Source of the DNA: Mycteria americana
Lineage: Eukaryota > Chordata > Aves > Ciconiiformes > Ciconiidae
DNA: 64,000 bases
Reading direction: 5' to 3'
Assembly: GCF_035582795.1 (NCBI RefSeq)
Contig: NC_134368.1
Span: 11,495,501 to 11,559,500, forward strand
Under the pieces are notes generated by a model. The model had not been told where the DNA came from and ran no database searches. It was given only the letters and a program-made list of their open reading frames with translations. A program made the position numbers and the translations under genes. Shown one piece after another: positions 53,716 to 64,000 of this stretch (positions are counted from its first letter, which is position 1; each line of letters opens with the position of its first letter).

Positions 53716-53749
53716 TCTTTCTTCCTACTTTTCTTCCCTGTAGGTAAGT
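53716..53749 (+). promoter_or_regulatory. RGS12: Candidate recursive-splice (ratchet) site, zero-length exon
   Basis: A pyrimidine-rich tract (53716-53740) runs directly into TAG at 53741-53743 and then the full donor GTAAGT at 53744-53749. Acceptor and donor are therefore juxtaposed with no exon between them. This is the arrangement of a ratchet point used to remove long introns in steps. It sits 3.56 kb after exon 3 in an intron of more than 13.8 kb. A possible downstream donor, GTGAGA at 53832, would define an 88-base RS-exon. Use is inferred only. Confidence 0.45.
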
Positions 53750-56700
53750 GCTACTACCCTCATCTTCTTGCATGATTCTGTCCTGGCAAAGACATTGTTT
53801 ATAGATTTATAAACACATTAAAGGCGACTCTGTGAGACTGCAGAGACTACAACACTGCCTTTGCGAAAATTTACATTAAACAGAGTAATCCTTTTACTCA
53901 TCAACAGTTTTGGAACCAGATTCTATAACACTTTCAACTGTAGCTCATTCCATTCGTATCTTAATTTTTCTTGAGGTCTGTAAAAAGGGGGGACCCTTGC
54001 AGTATTCCCTTGACTTCAACAAATTTAGGTTCCTCCTTGCCAAGGAGAACATTCCAAGCTGTTGTGTTTCCTGAAAATCATTGTGGCACTTTTACTTCTG
54101 GTATTTCTCTGTTGTTAAAAATAGGGCAGAATAGTATCATGAGAGACATAATCTCTTAGGCAAACAAGTGTCAAGCTCCAAGTATTGTTAAATAATCTTT
54201 TAATGTAGAGATCTTTTTAAAATTAAAGACTAAATTCATTCTTTTAACTAAATATCAGGACAAAAAAGATGGCTGCTGCTTCTTTTCTTCTTGTCCTCAT
54301 CCCATTTTGGAAACCTTAAAGCTATATCCTATATGAAAAAGAACATTTGTTGGATCAAATTTCTAGAGTTTCATAATGTTTTCAAAGTTGGAATGTATCA
54401 TATATTCCTTTTAAAAATCAGTGTGAGGAATTTTGTTAGCATGTTCTATCTTAATTATAGCCATTAATAATGTAGTATTATTAGCTGTTATTTTAGATAA
54501 TAATGCTTGATTTTTTTTCTGTTTTGTTAATCCCACTGAAGCAACTTTTTTTGCACTTCATCTGCTAATTGAAAGCATACAACACATTTCTTTGGTATGA
54601 GGTTTTTATACTAATGAATGTCATGTCTCTGCTGGATATTAGCTTTGGCATCTGTGGGTGGCAAACCCCCCTAAATGCTCATTTGACTTAATAATGAGTT
54701 TTTAAGTGGGTACCTGTCTTTGACTGATTTAAATAATCAGACAAAGCTTACACAGGGAGATAATAGCTTATATTAGACCAACTAGTATACTAGGAAAATC
54801 AGACAAGAAGAGGTAAACATGCCCCAAACTTTTCCCACCTTGTCAGCTGATCTAATAAAAAGTATTAACTCTCCCTGCAGAGCTTGTTTCTCTGACGTTC
54901 TTAGATCATTGCCACGGCCACACCACCACCACTATGGCGAGTCTAATTACGTGATTTAAATCAAGAGGCCTCTTCATTCTCAGCTTATAATTGTGAATTT
55001 AAAATTTGAAAATAATGTATATTTTTGTTGTAGGTTTCACCAATTTTTTTAAGCTATGATAACTTGCCATGGGCTGCCAGTATACACAGGTTCCACCATG
55101 TACTACCTTTAAGTATTGCATCTTTTGCGTGTATTTTGTCCTAATTTTTATCTCAGATGTAACTGACCAATTGACAGTTTTGCTGTCTGCTTTCATGAAG
55201 GTGGAGAAAAGGCCAGTTGTGGAAAAAAAAAACAAACCTGCATGCAGGAATAAATCTCCATTTTTGTATGTAAAAGGTAGTTCTGTATTTTTAGCATGCT
55301 AATAATAGAATTCTTAAAGGGCTACTCCTGTCTCATATACGGATATTCTGAAGTCTGAATGCTAACACAGCCCAGCCCCTAATGCTGCTGTTTTGGAAGC
55401 CTCATGGATCTGTGATCATAGCCTAGGCTCTTTGTTTCTCTTTCCCCTTTGCTAGAACCTGTCTGGTGTCGCTCGGTGGAGTAGTAGTGAATGACAGGTC
55501 CTGTTTCTCGGAGTGTGCCACCAGGGGTCAGCTTTCAAAACAGTGCAAAGCGTAAGATGTGTGCGTAGCAATTTTACAGTCTCTTGCTATAATAGCCCCC
55601 ACCCTCTTGCTGAACTACAATATATAGCTTTAAATATTGTTAAGTTAGTCATGACATTAAACATTTATTTCTTTACCTTGAATTACGGTAGCATATGTGG
55701 TCGTGGAGCTGATCAGTAAGGCTTTGAAAGCATCCAGTGGTTTCTGCCAGGCATTCTTCTGCCGTGTTCAGACCTTTGACTGTTACAGTCCTGGCTGGAG
55801 TTGTTTACCTACTGTGCTGGATAGTGGGTGCACACCTGTGCTGGTAAATGAAACAGTGCCAGGACACGGGGGCAGGCAGGAGATTGCAATGTTTGTACTG
55901 TCACATTATTAGAGTTGTCATTTATGTGGCTTTGTCCTGCCCCAACTAGCGTATTTTCTCAAATGATTTCGGACATGGTTTAGAAGTTGGCCCTAATAGC
56001 TACCACCACTGTGCCCAGCAGGCAGTTTGGGTGCAACCAACTTGATTGATAGGAGGTTGGGAGAGCTTGGTGATATGATAGTGGCCAGAAAGCACCAGCT
56101 GTCTTTGGAACTACAGAATAGCTTATGGTGCTATTTATTTGACTAGTACAGACATAGCCAGTGTGTCTGTAGGTTACCACCATCACATTCTGGATGATGC
56201 CTGTGTTATCTCTTAAGACATTTTTTTTGGTTGTTGTCGTTCTTAGTGTGTCTTAAAGACTTCCAGGAGCATAATTTTTTCACATTTGGTTCTCTAGACT
56301 GCTCTATTAAGAATTTCAAACTCTTTTCAGTGTGTTCTAGAGGATCTTCTTCAGGCGTTTATGTTGGCATGTGTGATCTTATCAGGTACTTCAGTTATAT
56401 CCATTGTTACTCCCTAAAGAAGGAAAACATCATGCTAGCAGTATACATTTATTTTTCCACAGATTGTGCACTAGCATTAATGTTAAGCCTTTGCTGGTAT
56501 TTTATACTGTACCATAATTTTGAAAAGATCACCAATATATGCTCTTAAGCTTTCCTTACATTTATGGACTTTATCGTGGAAAGTTCTTAAGCTCTTCACG
56601 CTGTTTTGTAAAGTATTTGACAAAGGTGGGTTGATCAACAGATGAGTACAGTTGTGTGTAACCTCTTTACCGTGAATTGGAGGTACTTATTTCTAGATAC

Positions 56701-56952
56701 AATCCAGAATGTTAAACTGTGTGATTTTTTCCCCAGACACTGAGAATAATGGGATTTGTTTTCTGTTATTGCAATTGGTAAAATGACCATGCTTTGGTAA
56801 TTTTACTGTTTACTGTTTTCTCCTGCTTTTGGGTTATTTTATTTCAGATTCTGGAGAAATTTGCCATGTAAATTTGCATGTAAAAAAGCGGAGCAGTCAG
56901 AGAATGTGCTGAGAGCTAGATCTCATCTCTAGTTCCTTTGTGAGGTGCATAT

Positions 56953-56997
56953 GGCAGTGCTCATCACGGCAGTGCTCATCACGGCAGTCCTCATCCC
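56953..56997. repeat. Three-copy 15-bp tandem repeat
   Basis: The unit ggcagtgctcatcac occurs twice exactly (56953-56967, 56968-56982) and once with two changes (56983-56997). A small minisatellite in RGS12 intron 3. Confidence 0.85.
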
Positions 56998-57839
56998 GTG
57001 CCTTTGGTGCCTGAGAAGAAACCAAGTGTTGCCTAGGATGGATTCCATAGGGAATTCAGTCTCCATATGTGCAAAGACAGTTGGCACTGTATGGAGAAAT
57101 TTCTCCCTGAGGAAGCAGTCAGTACATTGTCTGACCCTGACACTCAAGTGCTGTCCAAGCCTTACTGCCTCTGGGCTTGGCTCTCCAACACAAGGGAATT
57201 TCTGTCACAGAACCAGAGGCACAGTATATGCTTTCAGGGACTAGATACGAACTTGTATTCTGCATAAGTCCTCAGGCAGCAGGCCTTACTTCTTGTCAGT
57301 AGCCAGTACTGCCATTCTTGAGATGTGTGATTAAATGGACGCAGGTGAATTCATAAGCTGTCAACATCTCTGATGCAGTCACGTTTGTGGAACTGCAAGG
57401 ATCAGCCAGGGTGAGCAAGTTAAAGTAACCACCTGAAGCTACAGAGGAGTCATATCCCTTAGTTCAGCAATACAAGGTATCAGACCTTGGTTTTGGCTCC
57501 ATTCTTTTGGTTCTGGTTTGCTTGAGTAGTGATGAAACAGTCAGTGCTCACAGAACTGGGACTCTTGGTAGGTGGGTGACCTCTCAGGGATGTCTTTCTC
57601 TGTAACCTTTGGTACCTAGTGTTCTTTTAAAATTGGGCTTACTCTCTTTGAACTGAAACTGTTCACTCTTCTGGGCCTAATTCATGAGGCACATGACATT
57701 AAGGCAGAATAATAGCTTACTGCACTGGGGTCTGTTATCGAAACCCAGAATTATTTGCCGCTTAAGGCTGGCCCTTGCTTCAGTTTCTTATGTTACACTT
57801 GTTGATTCAAGAGCCTCTTTTAAGGCTCCTCCCAAGAAG

Positions 57840-58340
57840 ATGAGCAGTGAGGTGAAGTTACTCAAGGTAATAAGGACAAGAGCAGTCTCTGAAGATGAGA
57901 GCAGGCTGCTTTTATAAGACTGAATGACTGGGCAACAAAATGGCAGAAGAAAATGTATGCAGATAAATGTAAAGCAATGCAAATAGCTTTGGCTATTATA
58001 GCCAAATATAAATGGCAAAATAGCCCTAGCTTCATATATCAAATGATATATACGTCTCTGAGCTTCCTCTATTGCTTCTGAGGAGTGAGGTCTTTGAGTT
58101 ATAAGGGAGAGTTGCATGAAAACATCAGCTCAGTACAGTAGCAATGAAACAAAATCCCACATTATGAATTACTAGGGAAGGAATAGAGGAAAAAAACCAC
58201 ACAATGATTCCATTGTATACATCTGTGATTTGCCCACACCTGGTCTCTTTATTTCAAAAAAGTTATGATATATTAGAAGTAGAAAAGGTTCAGAAAGGCG
58301 TAAGAAAGTACAAAACCATGGGTGGCATAGAAAAAGTAGT
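57840..58340 (+). mobile_element. CR1-type LINE fragment, end of ORF2 and 3' region, degenerate
   Basis: The frame at about 57920 reads LNDWATKWQKKMYADKCKAMQI, matching the WA-x-KW-...-DKCKVM segment near the C-terminus of CR1 ORF2. It is followed by the usual 3'-ORF landmarks: aacatcagctcagtacagta, aattactagggaaggaatag, gcccacacctggtctctt, atttcaaaaaagttatgata and gaaaaggttcagaaaggcgt. Stops and small indels interrupt it. It is older-looking than the copy at the left window edge and lies in sense orientation in RGS12 intron 3. Boundaries are approximate. Confidence 0.8.
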
Positions 58341-61300
58341 TGGGATTGACTGCTCACTGTCTCCTTCGGGACAAGAGGTCGGCACCATTAATTAAGGGTA
58401 GCTGGAGCCAGGAGCAAAACAAACAGAAGAACACGATTGTTCATGCAGGAGGTGAGTCGGTCTGTGGGACACCTCACCACTGAGTGCTGTGGATGCAAGA
58501 AATTTGCATGTCCTGGGGGGAAAGTGGGCAAGTATTTGGAAAAGAGAGCCACTGGGGATTATTAAGGAGACAAGCCACACCAGGTTCAGGAAATCTCCTG
58601 AACTAGAAAACCGGGAGTTGGGGAGAATGTAATTGGGGAAATGTCCTGTATGTTGCCCTGTGCTACTCGTTGGTAGACATCCATGTATGGCCACTACTGG
58701 AAACATAATACTGGGTTTGATAAACGCGTGTTCTGAACTGATTATGTCCTTAGACTCAAGGATGGACATTGCTTCTCCTTAACTGTGGGATTATGGATTG
58801 TGCTCTCGGCACAGGAAGCCGCGTTACCTTTCACTTGGTGTAAACTTGTTTGTAAGTAAAGGGCTTGCTGACCACAGTGTCTCCTAGCGCAGCGTAACTG
58901 TCGTGGGCTCTGGGAGCATTTACTGTTTGTGCTACAGCTGGCTGAGGGAGAGCGCACCTGCAGCTTTCCTGGTTAGAGCTTCTGCTGCAAAACAGGTTGC
59001 CTGTACAATTCCCGGGTGGGAATGAGGAACTGGGTGGCTGGTTTCATGCCTCTCTGTTCCTGCCCTCCCTCAGCTGCTCTTCCTGTTACCTGGTATGTCT
59101 TTTTGTCGTGTCATGTGCTAATGGGGGTAAGGAGGGATTTTTTCTCCGTGAGACCTGGTTAATGTTAGGGAATAAATTAAGGCCTTATTGAATGAACTGA
59201 ATTGGTATTTCTGGAGTATAATCACAGAATACATATGGCACAATGATAACACTGTAGCTATCCGTGAATTGTTTCTGACCCTGTCTTCATGCTTAAACTG
59301 CTGGGATTTTGGCTAGGAGTTGGTACCATTTAATTTTCACTGTCGTCATGGATTTATCAGTCCAGTGAAGTTTAAAAAAAAAAAAAAAAAGTCACCTGTG
59401 GAGCTTCTACTAGATGAGCTACTGCTTTTTATTAAATATTAAATCATCAAAACATTTCATCTGTTTTGATACTTAAAAAAATACAGTAAAAATCCCATCC
59501 TCTGCTTCCCTCTGGACTGGGGAACTGCAGAAGGATGGTATTTAAGCATTATTTGTTGGGCAGAAAGTGTGTGCATTTCTTTCTGAAAATACACAGATAT
59601 TGCTGGTCTGTCTGGAGAGTAGGTGTGGTATTGAAAATTACGAGAATCGTGTTTCACTTGGAACGCGATCCTTGTAAATGCCAATGCCCTGCTTACTCAA
59701 AAGAACACGGAGCATTTTGGTAGGATGAGATAGATTGCATAATATGCATACATGTGATTGTAATCATAGTGAGACACGTACCTACATGCCGGAAACTGAA
59801 AGAAATTTGCTGTGAGTCTTACAAGTTTTAACACCTTTTTTTTTAAAAAAAAGTATTTTTAGATTATATTTTAAGTATTTTTAATAGGGATTGATGACCT
59901 AGTTCATTCAGATAATGTACTCATCAAAGGCGAATGTATTAAAAAAGAGAATACTTTGGAGGAGAAACCGATGTTGACTCAATGCTTAAACAAGTTTGGA
60001 CAAACGTTTAAGGCAGAGTCCTGTAGGCCCTTACCAAATGCGTTTTACATTAGCAGATTTCTCAGCAGCGTGCTGTTGTCTTTACAGAAGCTTTATTGTT
60101 ACACAGGACCTGCCTAAACACCATTTTAAAAGCTGCCTCTTCCTTTTGATGAGAAGATACAGAACCAGTATTGAGGGCGGAGAATGTGCTGGGGAGGGAG
60201 GAGAATGGGAGAGGTGTTGATAGGGCAACAGACAGAGAAGCCTCATTTTTTTACTGGACTCTGGAAGAAGTAAATATGTGTTCAGAAAGAGCGTAATAAT
60301 AAAGTTGAAGGGGCTGTTTCTTAACAATGAGCTATTAAACCCTTTATACATGGAGAAAACTTTTACTGATAGTCAAGTGTCTGTAAGTATAAAGTTTTGT
60401 TTGTCTAAAGTGAACAGAAACCAGGAATATGGTTTAATGAGTAGTCTTCTGAGCTAAATCTTGCAGTGAAATATGATAACTAATGCTTCTAAGGATTCAA
60501 TGAGGTTTTAAAGAGACAAAGTTCATAAGTATAAGTATTTAAGTTGACTTTCTATATAAGCTTTATAATGAAATTAACAATACACCCTTTTTATGTTTTA
60601 TGTTTTAAATCTCTTTTTAGCATTGTATTGTTTTTAAAATGTGGAGTGAGTTTAATAGATACACAGATAGTTCTCTAATTAAGGTTTTTATAAATCTTTC
60701 TGTTAATTTTAACTATATTTGCACGTTTCTGTAAAGCAAGAATGTCATGTTAAAGTTATAAGTTACCTTCAAACTGTTACAGCTTTTTTTTTAAGGTGTG
60801 CAGCTAAAGTGATTTTTTTTTCTTCCAGCTGGATTTGTGTCCAATGAAACAGAATCCAGATGGTATGAGTTATTAAAATAACTGAAAATAGATGAAAAAT
60901 ATTAATAGAATACAAAATTTCTGAGGTGTAGAGACTTCAGACCAGTTTTAGCTTCTTGTTGCTCAGAAAACACATATTTTGTAAATAAAGGTCCTAGCTG
61001 TATTATCAAATTTTGACATTCTAGTCTTATTCTTTATGCCTATATTTCTCAGAGTATAATTGTCTTTAATGCTAAAAGTATAGCAGCAAAACTATCAGTT
61101 TTTAAAATGAAAAGGGGAAAGAAACAATTGGAAGGCTTAGGAAGACATATATGCATTGTTTACTTAAAAATTAGTAGTTTTCATGCTCAGTTTTACATTG
61201 ATTTCCTCAAAATCTATTGATTCTTAGAGGCTCCATCTGCAGTAGTAGGAAATTCAGAAGCGGCTTAATCTGTTTCAGTCACTTAATCATATCCTCCTTA

Positions 61301-64000
61301 ATATGCAATTTAATTTTAATTTACTGTGGGGCTGCAAGTCACCTTCCATCTGGGTGTGCAATTTATGCTGTTTCTGCATGTTTTTGTTAGTGGAGAGACT
61401 TCAGTTGTGTTAAAGTGTTGATCAACAGAAGGAAAAAATAGTAATTATTTAAAAAACATTTTTGAAAAAGTGTATTTTTTATTACCAGTTTAAAGTCAGA
61501 CTCTACAGAAGTATTTTTCAAAGTTTACAATACGGCTTTCAAACCCAAATATTTGTTTTTAGAGTAGATTTCTGGATGGCAAATCTTCCTGAAGTTAGCA
61601 CTTCAGAATGTGTACAGCAGTCTCAGAAGTGTAGGCAGACAGCAGGGGGCACTCGGAACAGCAGTTTGCATCCAGCCTCTTTACTTCACTGAATTTATTG
61701 CATGGGCAGTCTTGGTATTTATCAAGGCGGCTTGTCTTTCAGTTATTTATACACGAACACATTCCAAACAGTTTGGATTGAAAATATTTTTCGTTAATAT
61801 CGCCTTGCAATAGGAAAGGCTTTTATGTTTAAAATTGATAGAGGGAAACCACAATGTTGTAAATAAGAGAAGCTTCCCTCTTTTAATCAGTAGCTCATAT
61901 GGGGTCTGTTTATTGTTGAGTACCTGACAAATAATTGACATAAATATATCTAGACATTATAGAAAATTTGGAGAATTAGGAAAAAAACATGTTATTTTAT
62001 AGCAAAGTTTTCTTAGTTTGTGTGTAGGCTTTTTGATACTCCTGCTTTTTATTTCAGTAACTGGGGTCAGGGAGCTAAATCATATTCTTCACTGATATTT
62101 TTTCTCTGTCTTTCATGCAAGTAGTTGTTACTTTCTTTAATATGAGATAAAAAAAGAAATACTTGATGAGATTTATGATTTTTGATGGTGCATTCTGCCA
62201 ATCTCAAATTTACTTTAGGAATTTGCGTGACTAGGATCTGGTCCAGGGGATTGCCTCTTTCTAGTTGCCTCGTGTTTTTTGTGTGCGTTTTCTTCTTTTA
62301 GGAGTCAGGGATATATTAAATCTTATTCATCTTTTGACAAGTTAAAACTTATCCAGGCTTCCTGTCATTCTGTCTTTCTCTTCAGCTTTTTCTGCTCTGA
62401 AGACAAATGTACAAAAGAAAATATGAGCAGGAAGTAGAGGGAGAGTAGAAGAGAAAAACAGATCGACCATATCTGGGGTCTCTACCCCTTCCCACAGTTT
62501 AGCTTCTAAGCAGATGGATGTGGGTTTACAACTGTCGTCTTTAGTATATCTGAATAAGGTTTTTAAAGCTGTTGTGTCATATTTTAACACGTTCCATTAA
62601 TAGCTTTGCAAATTAACATTCCTTCTGCTTTTGACCTTTGAACTTTGAGTTGCCTGCCTGGTTTACAAATATGGTACACAATCACAAGATTCTGAATCTG
62701 GCAGCTGCTGAAATAACCTGTGAAAACGCAGAGAGATATGAATTTTTTAAAGGGCTTTCAGAGTCACATGACATTTCATAGCCATTATCATTAACTGGTA
62801 CTGTCTAATTGGTAGAGCTTATTTGCAGTGCTAGTAGAGTCACTGTATGGAAAAAATGTGGACGTGCAATGCTTAGTTCAATGAAATAAAGTCAACAACT
62901 CTAAAGGTCTGTTTAAACTGAGGGATTATTAGGTTTATAATGCCAAGTATGAGTGCCTAGAATGTATAAAACATTGGGAACAGTGTTCCTAACAATGTTC
63001 ACTACAGTTGCTCCGGTGAACTGCTAGTCTTGCAGCTGCATCCCCTACATAGTGGGGTTATTTTTCTCCCAATCATTCTTGTGTTCTTGCGGGTAACATC
63101 CTCATTGGTTAAAACTCTGCTAGTACATTAGATCTTTCTAGGTGATTCCTAGAGGACTTAGGTTGAGCATTTAGTAAACACTATTGATAAAAGTCCTTTT
63201 TTGTGTTACCCCAAAGGGGCCTTCACAGGAAAGTTCTCTAGGCACTTCTGATCCATTTGTGCTTTTACTTACCCAGTGTAAAGATTATTATGCAGTGGTC
63301 ACCTGCATATTTGTAATGGCGTTGCTGTTTGGTTAAAGTATTGACAGTGAAAATACATTCTGCATCCCACTTGGTTCAGTGTCAAGCAAAATGCAGTATT
63401 TAAACAGCTCTGTTTGGCATTTTTTTCTTTATAAAATTATAAATTTTTAATACTTATCCACACATAGTAAAACTGTTCTTTTGTGCAAGTATCATAGGGC
63501 ACTTGCTTCTTAAGTCCTAAAATAATGGAGGGTGTAATTTGTAACACATTCCTTCCTGTCTACGCACCCATTTGTTTCCATTGCATTTCTTCATGGTATT
63601 AAATACTTGTAGAAGCCAGCATTCAGAAGTGCAGTGGTGTGCCTATTCGAACAAGTAATCAATCATAAAATGAACTTTGTCCATTGCAGCAATTTGCTTA
63701 TGTCTCTGGAATGCTTGTTAAAGTATGCTTCCTCCATTTTAATCTGCAGTTACCTTAAAATTTCTTCTCTGATCACTCTAAATTAAATTGAGAAGATTGA
63801 GTTTTTCTGTTAATCAAGTCTCTTCATCCTAAATCCAAAAATGGGAAGATGTGCAGACTTGGACTGTCTTTTGCAAGCCAATATTACCCTGAGATTGTTA
63901 GTAAAGGCTCTTAACTTCTTTTTGCCTCATTTTCTCTCTATATAATTTCAGAGTAATATTTGCCTTCTTCATAGGGTTGTTTTTATATTAGGGGCTCAAC

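Larger units (their letters stand above)
50187..64000 (+). other. RGS12: RGS12 intron 3 (partial, runs past the window)
   Basis: At least 13.8 kb of intron. I looked for the next expected exon, whose product begins SATVSDGEL before the RGS domain, and did not find it. The intron includes a (GTTT)n run at about 52884-52906, the acceptor-donor junction at 53743/53744, a 15-bp triplicate at 56953-56997, a CR1 fragment at about 57840-58340 and an A17 run near 59373-59390. Open frames are short and unlike any known family. Confidence 0.75.

Noticed and set aside
53744..53780. Possible start of the next RGS12 exon (reads SATTLIF)
   Set aside because: The resemblance to the expected SATVSDGEL lasts only three residues, and the supposed exon would begin with a donor sequence.
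56945..57244. 99-codon + frame beginning with a repeated AVLIT peptide
   Set aside because: The repeat comes from a 15-bp minisatellite and the rest has no family resemblance. It lies deep in an intron.

Overview
The window is vertebrate nuclear DNA, most likely from a bird, and probably a neoavian rather than a chicken relative. It has intron-rich genes with vertebrate splice signals and one GC-rich CpG-island promoter in an AT-rich background. It holds several CR1-type LINE pieces and a 563-bp solo LTR that resembles, from memory, the ERVL-class TguLTR5 group of zebra finch and other Neoaves. Two genes are recognisable, both on the + strand: MSANTD1 (last two coding exons) and RGS12 (5' part). 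The same neighbours occur at human 4p16.3 (HTT-MSANTD1-RGS12), so the block is an ordinary conserved amniote linkage.

Layout. 1-2626: intron 1 of MSANTD1, opening with a CR1 fragment. 2627-2911: MSANTD1 internal coding exon. 2912-12407: intron 2, with an old CR1-like piece, a compositionally different block at about 7.6-9.95 kb and a striking 52-bp near-perfect hairpin at 11148-11259. 12408-12648: MSANTD1 terminal coding exon, then a 3' UTR to about 13.46 kb. About 13.5-24.9 kb: intergenic, with no gene seen. About 24.9-26.15 kb: CpG-island promoter of RGS12 with an imperfect inverted repeat carrying two opposed ZNF143/THAP11-like motifs, and a non-coding first exon ending at 25388. 25389-31854: RGS12 intron 1. 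31855-33800: large RGS12 exon 2, with a short 5' UTR tail and 619 codons that encode the PDZ and PTB domains. 33801-50066: intron 2, with old CR1-like pieces and the solo LTR (42673-43235). 50067-50186: 40-codon RGS12 exon 3. 50187-64000: the start of a long intron with another CR1 fragment and a candidate recursive-splice site at 53743/53744. The RGS, Ras-binding and GoLoco exons of RGS12 lie beyond the right edge.

MSANTD1 is a presumed Myb/SANT nuclear DNA-binding protein. RGS12 is a multidomain scaffold and GTPase-activating protein for Gi/o alpha subunits. Nothing suggests that the two act in one pathway. No bacterial-type system, CRISPR array, rRNA or tRNA was seen. The points most worth a second look are the 52-bp intronic hairpin, the paired promoter motif and the zero-length-exon (ratchet) splice site.
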